Of a DNA stretch of 5,214 nt, positions 1-5,214 are shown piece after piece. The notes beneath the pieces are model-generated. The model saw only the letters and a program-made list of their open reading frames with translations. It had not been told where the DNA came from and searched no databases. How positions within the stretch are numbered: the stretch's first letter is position 1; each line of letters starts with the position of its first letter. Source of the stretch: Candidatus Izemoplasmatales bacterium (GTDB taxonomy: Bacteria > Bacillota_I > Bacilli_A > Izemoplasmatales > Hujiaoplasmataceae); contig JAQVKB010000098.1 in assembly GCA_028694875.1 (NCBI GenBank), forward strand, positions 1 through 5,214, in the 5' to 3' direction. The position numbers were made by a program, and so were the translations under genes.

Positions 1-270
1 TACTTTGCCTACTATGGCATTACGATTCCTGCTGGGATTACCGCTGGTTTCTACGTCGAAGGCGTGACTGCTGGCGCAAGCTTTGATGGCTATGTCCAAG
101 CCGGTGACATCGTGACTCAAATTGGCGATATTACGATTACCAACACCGCGGATTTTGTCGAGAACTTCTCGAAATATCGCGTCGGGGATTTAATTGATCT
201 TGTCCTTATTCGCAATGGCGTCACACTGACGTTTACGAACATTGAATTGAAACCGAAACCGGAGGCCTAA
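1..270 (+). CDS. HtrA/DegP-like serine protease, C-terminal PDZ domain (5' partial)
   Basis: The reading frame is open from the first base and ends at TAA 268-270, giving 89 residues of a protein whose start lies upstream of the window. The visible part reads as a PDZ domain of the HtrA/DegP type: a GFYVEGV strand (carboxylate-binding region), then AGASFDGYVQAGDIVTQIGD (the usual 'G..AGL..GDII..i.G' pattern), then a helix around TADFVENFSKYRVGD and a final strand LVLIRNGVTLTFTNIEL. In this family the PDZ domain follows a trypsin-like protease domain and binds substrate C-termini or regulates activity in protein quality control outside the membrane. The protease domain itself is not visible, so catalytic competence cannot be judged. 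The protein ends shortly after the domain (KPKPEA), so it probably carries one terminal PDZ. The next gene, also a trypsin-like protease, starts 1 base after the stop and has its Shine-Dalgarno inside this gene's last codons, so the two are very likely co-transcribed. A non-protease PDZ protein remains possible. Confidence 0.85.
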   Translation, partial: YFAYYGITIPAGITAGFYVEGVTAGASFDGYVQAGDIVTQIGDITITNTADFVENFSKYRVGDLIDLVLIRNGVTLTFTNIELKPKPEA

Positions 271-271
271 C

Positions 272-1252
272 ATGAAAAAAATACGAATCATCTTGCTAAG
301 TGGGCTTCTCGCCTTCAGTCTCATGGCTTGTGCGAATGTCGCCGCAGAAACAACTACGACGATCACAACAACGATATCTCCCGTCACGACAACTCCTGAA
401 ACAACGACCACTGTGGATGGCAATGTCTATGTCTACTCGGACTATCAAGATTTGCTCGATCAAATCTATGCGGATGTCTATGCGGATGTGTACGCCGATG
501 TGTATGACCAGGTGTCTCAAATGATTACCGAAGAAATGTATCAAGAAATCTATGATACGGTCCTTGCCAACCTTACGACTGTCTTTGATGAGACCGACAT
601 TTCGGTCTATGTCGCGGCCCTTCAATCAAAAATTTATGCGATTACCGAGATTGTCAACACGTCTGTTGTGGGTGTATCCACCTATCAAGGAACCACAGGC
701 GTGAGCCTTGGAACCGGCGTCATTTATTACTATGACAGCGCCAACCAAGAATATTATTTGGTCACCAACAACCACGTCGTCGATGGTGGCGATAATTACC
801 GGATTGTTTTCTCCGATGAGTCTTATGTCACAGGTACCTTGCTTGGAGTAGATGCGAATATTGATATCGCCGTGCTGAAGTTTAGTGCTTCTGGACTTTC
901 CCGTAGTTTCACCGTGTCGAACTTTGGGGATTCCGATGCCCTGACACCTGGAACGATGGTGATTGCGGCAGGGAACCCTCAAGGATATATGTTTTATGGT
1001 TCGATGACACTTGGCATCGTGTCTGGGATTCACCGCGATGTCGATGGCGACGGTGTGGTCCAATACATCCAACATGACGCCTCGATCAACTCTGGAAACT
1101 CCGGTGGTCCTCTCTATAATCTAGAAGGAGAAATCGTTGGCATCAATGTCTCCAAATTTGCGTCAACCGATATCGAGGGTATGGGCTTTTCAATTCCTGC
1201 GAGCCAAGTTTTGGATGTCATTGCGGCGGTAGCACCGAATACTTTATCATAA
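272..1252 (+). CDS. Trypsin-like serine protease, HtrA-type catalytic domain, predicted lipoprotein without PDZ domain
   Basis: This is a complete 326-residue predicted surface protease. The N-terminus has a Lys/Arg-charged start, a hydrophobic stretch and a lipobox LMAC with Cys20 as the likely lipidation site, so the protein should be anchored to the outer face of the membrane. Residues 27-47 are a Thr-rich linker (14 of 21 Thr). Residues 66-81 contain a YADV tandem repeat, followed by a probably helical stretch to about residue 120. The protease domain covers roughly 125-320: GTGVIYY, His168 in TNNHVV, Asp198 in DIAVLKF, the GNPQGYMFYGSMTLGIVSG block, and Ser277 in INSGNSGGPL. The triad is therefore intact. 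The chain ends right after the conserved GMGFSIPASQVLDVI strand/helix, where HtrA proteins normally continue into a PDZ domain. The preceding gene does end in a PDZ. The start is ATG with GGAGG at 261-265 and a 6-nt spacer. The substrate is unknown. Protease identity is secure; the lipoprotein and surface location is inferred from the signal sequence. Confidence 0.93.
   Translation: MKKIRIILLSGLLAFSLMACANVAAETTTTITTTISPVTTTPETTTTVDGNVYVYSDYQDLLDQIYADVYADVYADVYDQVSQMITEEMYQEIYDTVLANLTTVFDETDISVYVAALQSKIYAITEIVNTSVVGVSTYQGTTGVSLGTGVIYYYDSANQEYYLVTNNHVVDGGDNYRIVFSDESYVTGTLLGVDANIDIAVLKFSASGLSRSFTVSNFGDSDALTPGTMVIAAGNPQGYMFYGSMTLGIVSGIHRDVDGDGVVQYIQHDASINSGNSGGPLYNLEGEIVGINVSKFASTDIEGMGFSIPASQVLDVIAAVAPNTLS
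467..514 (+). repeat. 12-bp in-frame tandem repeat encoding YADV units
   Basis: Four consecutive 12-nt units start at 467, 479, 491 and 503. The first two differ only at their last base. The third carries synonymous changes (TAC GCC for TAT GCG). The fourth has diverged to Tyr-Asp-Gln-Val. The units encode YADV-YADV-YADV-YDQV (residues 66-81) in the linker between the lipobox and the protease domain of the lipoprotein protease. The in-frame length and the synonymous drift suggest the peptide pattern is kept while the DNA diverges. The repeat could expand or contract by slippage without shifting the frame. Confidence 0.85.
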
Positions 1253-1263
1253 AAAAAACAAAC

Positions 1264-1295
1264 AAAAAAGGTCTTCCGCAGAAGACCTTTTTTTT
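1264..1295. terminator. Bidirectional rho-independent terminator between the convergent protease and rpmB genes
   Basis: A perfect 7-bp stem GGTCTTC (1270-1276) / GAAGACC (1281-1287) closes a CGCA loop. It is preceded by six A (1264-1269) and followed by eight T (1288-1295), so each strand has a stem followed by a U-tract. It lies 11 bases after the protease stop and about 11 bases from the rpmB stop, so it can end transcription from both convergent units. Confidence 0.93.
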
Positions 1296-1306
1296 GGTTG
1301 TTGGAA

Positions 1307-1498
1307 TTAAGCGCGGGTGACTTTTCCGCTCTTCAAAGCTCTCGCAGAAACGTAGACGCGTTTGACTTGACCATTTTCGTCAACGATACGAACCTTTTGA
1401 AGGTTGGCTTTCCACAACTTTCTGGTTGCGTGCATGGAATGCGAACGTTGGTTGCCGGACATGAATTTTTTTCCGGTTACTGCACATACTCTAGGCAT
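1307..1498 (-). CDS. rpmB: 50S ribosomal protein L28
   Basis: The 63-residue product has the family layout of L28 (bL28): MPRVCAVTGKKFMSGNQRSH at the N-terminus (typical CxvTGKkp.sGN.rSHa), then SMHATRKLWKANLQKVRI, then a basic C-terminal half ending VSARALKSGKVTRA. It is highly basic and of normal length. L28 is a structural protein of the large ribosomal subunit. The start chosen is the ATG at 1498 (minus strand). It has a GGAG Shine-Dalgarno (complement of 1506-1509) with a 7-nt spacer, and it begins at the family's conserved N-terminus. A longer in-frame version from 1546 would add 16 residues but would begin inside the promoter spacer, upstream of the expected transcript start. The gene is monocistronic, with its own promoter (1537-1565) and a shared bidirectional terminator. 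It diverges from fakA, as rpmB does from the yloU-yloV pair in Bacillus. Confidence is very high. Confidence 0.97.
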   Translation of the reverse strand: MPRVCAVTGKKFMSGNQRSHSMHATRKLWKANLQKVRIVDENGQVKRVYVSARALKSGKVTRA

Positions 1499-1536
1499 GA
1501 TATCACTCCGTTTCTGTAAAGATTTCAGCATATAAT

Positions 1537-1565
1537 ATTGTACCAATAGACGTTGAGAATTGCAA
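1537..1565 (-). promoter_or_regulatory. Sigma-A type promoter for rpmB
   Basis: Read on the minus strand, a -35 box TTGCAA (complement of 1560-1565) is followed by a 17-bp spacer and a -10 box TACAAT (complement of 1537-1542). A TG one base upstream of the -10 makes an extended -10. The expected transcript start is near 1530, giving a leader of about 30 nt before the rpmB ATG. It is a near-consensus, presumably strong vegetative promoter, as expected for a ribosomal protein gene. The start site is inferred. Confidence 0.85.
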
Positions 1566-1624
1566 GGAAAACTTACTTCTTTTTTTGAGAGTTGCGGACA
1601 TCTTGTAAGGAACAGCCAAAATTA

Positions 1625-1653
1625 TTGCAATTCAATAGGGGATATGTTACAAT
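1625..1653 (+). promoter_or_regulatory. Sigma-A type promoter for fakA
   Basis: TTGCAA (1625-1630), a 17-bp spacer and TACAAT (1648-1653) form a near-consensus vegetative promoter. A TG at 1645-1646 creates an extended -10. Transcription should begin near 1660, leaving an AT-rich leader of about 80 nt before the fakA ATG. I see no riboswitch, T-box or clear attenuator fold in this leader. Its main feature is a run of eight T immediately before the AGGAGG ribosome binding site at 1730-1735. Confidence 0.83.
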
Positions 1654-1740
1654 ACTATTGCTTTTTTGGGAAAATTTCAACATTCAAAACACAAACTCTC
1701 GATAATCATATATTATTGACCTTTTTTTTAGGAGGACCCT

Positions 1741-3417
1741 ATGAGTACACGCATGATGGATGGCCAGTTATTCAAACAACTCGTCACGAATGGCAGTGTG
1801 AAACTAAAGAATAACATGGACCGCATCAACCAACTGAACGTCTTTCCCGTTCCCGATGGTGACACAGGATCCAATATGTCCGCGACGATGTCCGCGGGCG
1901 CAAAAGCAATTGCTCAAATGCAAGACAAAGCGATTGGCGATGTCGCCAAAGCGCTTGCCAGAGGCATGTTAATGGGCGCAAGAGGGAACTCTGGCGTCAT
2001 CCTTTCTCAACTTTTCAGTGGTTTGGCCAATGGACTCAAAGGCATGGAAGAAGTCGATATGACAGCCTTCTCGCATGCACTTCGTAAAGGCGTCGAACAA
2101 GCTTATTCGGCCGTGATCAACCCTGTGGAAGGAACCATGCTGACGGTCGCCAGAGAAGGCGCGGACCGTGCGTTGGAAGTCTCGACGGTTGTTTCCGATT
2201 ATGAAGAATTTTTTGTCCAATACATTGAAGAACTTGAAGCATCCTTAGAAAGAACACCAGATTTGTTGCCAATCCTCAAAGAGGTTGGCGTCATCGATTC
2301 CGGCGCCGCTGGATTCAATGAAGTCATCAAAGGAATGTCCGATGCTTTAAACGGGAAAATCTATCAAGCGGCGAAAGAAGAAGTCAGTTCCGCTCCTTCG
2401 ATGCATCCCGCCATGAACATGGGCTCTTTCCAAGGTGATATTGACTTTGGGTATTGCACCGAATTCATCATGCAAATCGAAAAGATGGATGAGTTCAATC
2501 AAAGAGACTTTACGGAAATGATCTCCGCACTCGGAGATTCGTTGGTGGTTGTGCAAGATGAAAACATCTTGAAAGTCCACGTACATACAAAGACTCCTGG
2601 CGATGCGTTGAATCTTGCGCAACATTGGGGATATTTCATCAACATCAAAATCGAAAACATGACGCTTCAACATACCGAAGTATTGATTCATCAAACAGAC
2701 GAAGAAGAAGCGTGTCAATGTGGACATGACCATACTTATGGTACAGCGCCGAAGATTAAGAAAAAATACGCGTTGGTCGCGGTTGTCAATGGCGATGGGT
2801 TGAAAGAAACCTTCGTGGAAATGGGCTGTGACTATATCGTAGAAGGCGGTCAAACGATGAATCCTTCGATTGAAGACTTCGTTAATGCTTGCGAAGCCAT
2901 CAACGCGGATCACATCATTTTGATTCCGAACAATAAAAACGTCTTGCTTTCTGCCGAACATGCGGCAAAACTCATCGAAGACAAAGCGGTATATGTCCTT
3001 CCTGCCAAAACGATTGCGCAGGGATATGCCGCACTCACGATGTTTGATGCGACCCAAGATGTCGAAACCAATCTTGAGGACATGACCGCCCATATCAAGC
3101 GCGTCAAAACCGGAGAAGTTACCTACGCGATTCGTCAAAGTGTCAACAACGGTACAGTGATTAACAAAGACGACTTCATGGGAATCTATGATGGTGTCAT
3201 TAAAGTTTCGACGCCATCGCGTTTGGAAGCAACCAAGAATCTTCTCAAGTCGATGCTGGATAAAGTGTCTGAAATCGTGACACTGATGGTTGGCAAAGAT
3301 GTGAACGAAGACGAAGTCCAAGAAATCACCGATATGATTGAATCGGACTATAGTGTCGAAGTGGAAGTCATTCACGGCGGACAAGATATTTATTCCTATA
3401 TTATTTCTGTCGAATAA
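1741..3417 (+). CDS. fakA: Fatty acid kinase subunit FakA (YloV family, DAK2 domain)
   Basis: The complete 558-residue protein is of normal length for the FakA/YloV family. FakA uses ATP to phosphorylate fatty acids presented by FakB; the acyl phosphate then enters phospholipid synthesis, usually through PlsX/PlsY. The N-terminal DAK2 kinase domain (about 8-205) has the Mg-ATP motif FPVPDGDTGSNMS with Asp39 and Asp41, and GARGNSGVILSQLFSGL near 80-95. The middle domain (about 225-315) has Cys239 in GYCTEF and His280/His282 in KVHVHT; from memory of the S. aureus structure, equivalent residues hold a metal there. The C-terminal domain (about 335-558) carries GGQTMNPS (369-376), PNNKN (396-400) and a terminal HGGQDIYSYIISVE, all characteristic. 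A CQCGHDH cluster (325-331) in the linker is unusual. The ATG at 1741 has AGGAGG at 1730-1735 with a 5-nt spacer; Met5 and Met6 are less well placed. The gene has its own promoter and a terminator directly after the stop. No fakB is visible in the window. Confidence 0.96.
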   Translation: MSTRMMDGQLFKQLVTNGSVKLKNNMDRINQLNVFPVPDGDTGSNMSATMSAGAKAIAQMQDKAIGDVAKALARGMLMGARGNSGVILSQLFSGLANGLKGMEEVDMTAFSHALRKGVEQAYSAVINPVEGTMLTVAREGADRALEVSTVVSDYEEFFVQYIEELEASLERTPDLLPILKEVGVIDSGAAGFNEVIKGMSDALNGKIYQAAKEEVSSAPSMHPAMNMGSFQGDIDFGYCTEFIMQIEKMDEFNQRDFTEMISALGDSLVVVQDENILKVHVHTKTPGDALNLAQHWGYFINIKIENMTLQHTEVLIHQTDEEEACQCGHDHTYGTAPKIKKKYALVAVVNGDGLKETFVEMGCDYIVEGGQTMNPSIEDFVNACEAINADHIILIPNNKNVLLSAEHAAKLIEDKAVYVLPAKTIAQGYAALTMFDATQDVETNLEDMTAHIKRVKTGEVTYAIRQSVNNGTVINKDDFMGIYDGVIKVSTPSRLEATKNLLKSMLDKVSEIVTLMVGKDVNEDEVQEITDMIESDYSVEVEVIHGGQDIYSYIISVE

Positions 3418-3442
3418 GGGTATTGAAAAATACCCTTTTTTT
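3418..3442 (+). terminator. Rho-independent terminator after fakA
   Basis: A 7-bp stem GGGTATT (3418-3424) / AATACCC (3429-3435) is capped by a GAAA tetraloop and followed by seven T (3436-3442). The hairpin begins at the base directly after the fakA stop codon. The stem has only three G-C pairs, so some read-through into recG is plausible. Confidence 0.88.
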
Positions 3443-3458
3443 GTATATCCTAAAGTTG

Positions 3459-3465
3459 GGTGATC
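3459..3465 (+). promoter_or_regulatory. Shifted Shine-Dalgarno GGTGATC for recG
   Basis: No AGGAGG precedes recG. Instead GGTGATC lies 3 bases before the ATG at 3469. It is complementary to the GATCACC segment near the 3' end of bacterial 16S rRNA, the part next to the usual anti-SD core. In this register the GG corresponding to the core lies 8 bases from the ATG, which is normal spacing. This supports the 3469 start, although the site is probably weaker than those of fakA and rpmB. Confidence 0.6.
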
Positions 3466-3468
3466 CTC

Positions 3469-5214
3469 ATGATCGATCTCAAAGAAATCAAAGGTATCGG
3501 TCCTTCCTCCCTCGAGAAGCTCTCTGCCCGAGGGATTTTTTCGTCCACGGATTTGATTCACACCTTTCCCATACGATATGATATCCATCATATTTCGAAG
3601 TTTGAAAACGTTCGAATGTCTGAGGACATCACATTACTAGGAACCCTGCTCTCGAAACCTTCGCTGGCTTATATTCGCCGTCGACTCACGAAAATGACTT
3701 GTTTGTTTGACATCGAAGGGCACCCTATCACTGTCACCATTTTCAATCGCGAATTTTTGATGAAAGCCATGATTGTTGGCGAAGATTGGGTCCTTACAGG
3801 AAAATTCCAGAGTCAAGATAAAATGGTGGTCAGCGACCTCAACAAACGAATCCATTTTCAAGAGGGCATGATTCCTCGTTATGGCATTGATGGGATTTCA
3901 GATAAGTCGATATCCAAATGGATTGCTTCTGTCCTTACACCGCAACTGGTGATTCCTGAAACGATTCCTTTGAATCTTGCATCCAAACATCATCTTCCTC
4001 CCGCGAAAGATTTTTTCCGGGGAGTTCATCAACCGTCCTCTCAAGAAGAACTGGACGGTGTGGTCGATCGCATCAAATACGAAGAATTGCTCTCATTTTT
4101 CACGCGACTTGCTTGGGTGAAATCACAGAAAGAATCAATTCGAGTACGCAAAAAAGAGTACGATATTCATCTTGTGAAAGACTTGATTGCTTCGCTTCCA
4201 TTTGAACTTACACAAGATCAAAAGGAAGTCACCAATGAGATTTTCCGCGACTTAAAAAAAGAGCGCCAAATGAATCGTCTTCTTCAAGGAGATACAGGTT
4301 CAGGGAAAACCATTTGTGCCATGATTGCGGCGTATGCGGTCGTCACCGCGCATGAACAAGTTGCTTTTATGGCGCCTACAGAAGTGTTGGCGTTTCAGCA
4401 ATATCAATCGTTCCAAAAAGTGTTTGAAGGCCGACAAATTCGGGTACGATATTTGTCTTCCTCTGTTTCTTCCAAAGAACGTTTTGAGATTCTGAGGGAT
4501 CTTCAAAAAGGACATATCGATATCTTGGTAGGAACGCATTCCTTGATTCAAGAAGATGTTTCGTTCCACCAATTGGGTTTTGTCATCATCGATGAGCAAC
4601 ATCGATTCGGTGTGGAACAACGTGGGATGTTACGGAAAAAGGGCTACGCACCGGATGTCCTTTTTATGAGTGCAACACCCATCCCAAGAACCCTCGCCAT
4701 CACGATGTTTTCGGATATGGATTTGTCTTCGATTCGGACAATGCCCGAAGGAAGAAAAAAAATCCAAACCGAGATTCGATCCTTCGAATCGATGGATGAT
4801 GTATGGGAACGATTCAAGCAGGAAATACGGCAGGGACATCAAGGGTATGTCATAACGCCCTTGATTGAAGAAAGTCAGTCCAGTTCCTCGATTTCCACCA
4901 AAGAAGCCTTGGAATTAGTCACGTCCAAATTGCCACCAACGGTTCGCGTTGGTGAACTCCATGGAAAAATGAAGAACAACCAAAAGACTTCCGTTCTGGA
5001 AGATTTCCAGCGAGCGAAGATCGATGTGTTGGTTTCGACTACCGTGGTCGAGGTCGGCGTGAATGTCCCCAATGCGACGGTCATGATTATTTTCAATGCG
5101 TCTCGTTTTGGACTTTCTCAATTGCACCAGATTCGAGGCCGAGTGGGTCGCAGCCATGCGCCATCCGTTTGTTATTTGATGACGGATGGCATGCTGGATG
5201 AAGAATCGAGACTC
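3469..5214 (+). CDS. recG: ATP-dependent DNA helicase RecG (3' partial)
   Basis: The frame stays open for 582 codons to the window end; RecG is usually about 670-700 residues, so roughly the last 90-110 are missing. RecG is a superfamily 2 double-strand translocase that remodels stalled forks and branch-migrates Holliday junctions. The N-terminal wedge region begins with a helix-hairpin-helix-like KGIGPSSLEKLSARGI, then FPIRYD, and an OB-fold-like stretch (about 55-135). Helicase motifs are in order: Walker A GDTGSGKT (274-281, Lys280), Ia MAPTEVLAFQQY, Walker B DEQH (375-378) followed by the RecG signature RFGVEQR, III SATPIPRTLA from Ser401, V STTVVEVGVNVPNA, and VI QIRGRVGR (554-561). All core residues needed for ATP hydrolysis are present. 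The start is ATG 3469, where homology to the wedge domain begins, with a shifted GGTGATC ribosome binding site. It lies 51 bases after fakA, behind a terminator. Expression therefore depends on read-through or on a weak promoter in that gap. Confidence 0.97.
   Translation, partial: MIDLKEIKGIGPSSLEKLSARGIFSSTDLIHTFPIRYDIHHISKFENVRMSEDITLLGTLLSKPSLAYIRRRLTKMTCLFDIEGHPITVTIFNREFLMKAMIVGEDWVLTGKFQSQDKMVVSDLNKRIHFQEGMIPRYGIDGISDKSISKWIASVLTPQLVIPETIPLNLASKHHLPPAKDFFRGVHQPSSQEELDGVVDRIKYEELLSFFTRLAWVKSQKESIRVRKKEYDIHLVKDLIASLPFELTQDQKEVTNEIFRDLKKERQMNRLLQGDTGSGKTICAMIAAYAVVTAHEQVAFMAPTEVLAFQQYQSFQKVFEGRQIRVRYLSSSVSSKERFEILRDLQKGHIDILVGTHSLIQEDVSFHQLGFVIIDEQHRFGVEQRGMLRKKGYAPDVLFMSATPIPRTLAITMFSDMDLSSIRTMPEGRKKIQTEIRSFESMDDVWERFKQEIRQGHQGYVITPLIEESQSSSSISTKEALELVTSKLPPTVRVGELHGKMKNNQKTSVLEDFQRAKIDVLVSTTVVEVGVNVPNATVMIIFNASRFGLSQLHQIRGRVGRSHAPSVCYLMTDGMLDEESRL

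Noticed and set aside
467..514. Short tandem repeat as a possible CRISPR or regulatory repeat
   Set aside because: The units are contiguous 12-mers without spacers, they stay in frame inside a coding gene, and they diverge synonymously, so this is a protein repeat.
626..1075. 149-codon minus-strand frame
   Set aside because: It is the antisense shadow of the protease domain that carries the intact catalytic triad.
1499..1546. Longer 79-residue form of L28 starting at 1546
   Set aside because: That start falls inside the spacer of the rpmB promoter, upstream of the likely transcript start. The added 16 residues have no counterpart in the L28 family, and the ATG at 1498 has a good ribosome binding site.
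1654..1740. Possible riboswitch or attenuator in the fakA leader
   Set aside because: The leader is about 80 nt, AT-rich, and shows only weak A/T pairings. There is no terminator-like stem or known aptamer core.
1560..1814. 84-codon plus-strand frame crossing the fakA promoter and start
   Set aside because: It spans the fakA promoter, leader and first codons in another frame, has no ribosome binding site and has no recognisable protein character.
2347..3591. A 414-codon open frame on the minus strand
   Set aside because: It lies antisense to fakA, whose motifs are unmistakable, and runs across the fakA terminator into recG. The sequence has no recognisable domain, and I see no convincing ribosome binding site. 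It looks like a by-product of fakA codon usage.
4288..5154. Possible divergent RecG or a defence-type helicase
   Set aside because: The wedge region and motifs GDTGSGKT, DEQHRFGVEQR, SATPIPRTLA and QIRGRVGR match housekeeping RecG. The unusual FNASRFGL before motif VI is a modest substitution in a variable stretch.

Overview
This window looks like a chromosomal, mostly housekeeping segment of a low-to-mid GC Bacillota bacterium. The evidence is strong AGGAGG-type ribosome binding sites, TTGnnn/TAnAAT promoters, AT-rich intergenic regions, a lipobox surface protease, and the rpmB / fakA (yloV) / recG neighbourhood typical of Bacilli-like genomes. Tryptophan is encoded by TGG and no in-frame TGA is needed, so the standard code applies, which argues against Mycoplasma/Spiroplasma. 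A Bacilli or Erysipelotrichia-like lineage, or an Acholeplasma/Izemoplasma-like relative, would fit, but the sequence alone does not settle the taxon.

Layout. Positions 1-270 hold the C-terminal end of an HtrA/DegP-like serine protease, essentially its PDZ domain. One base later begins a second, complete trypsin-like serine protease (272-1252). It is a predicted lipoprotein with a Thr-rich linker, a short YADV tandem repeat and an intact His-Asp-Ser triad, but it has no PDZ domain. A bidirectional intrinsic terminator (1264-1295) separates it from the convergent rpmB gene for ribosomal protein L28 (1307-1498, minus strand). Between rpmB and the next gene is a 242-bp divergent promoter region with two mirror-image, unusually similar promoters: minus strand for rpmB, plus strand for fakA.

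fakA (1741-3417) encodes the DAK2-domain fatty acid kinase (YloV family). An intrinsic terminator with a GAAA loop follows directly. recG (3469 to the window end) encodes the branch-migrating DNA helicase and is cut off at its C-terminus.

The genes do not form one pathway. The proteases act at the cell surface, L28 is part of the 50S subunit, FakA feeds exogenous fatty acids into phospholipid synthesis together with FakB, and RecG repairs stalled forks. No mobile element, CRISPR array, tRNA/rRNA or defence system is visible. The observations worth checking are the PDZ-less tandem protease, the mirrored promoters, the absence of an Asp23-like gene ahead of fakA, and a Cys/His cluster in the FakA interdomain linker. 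I did not find a convincing new biological system.
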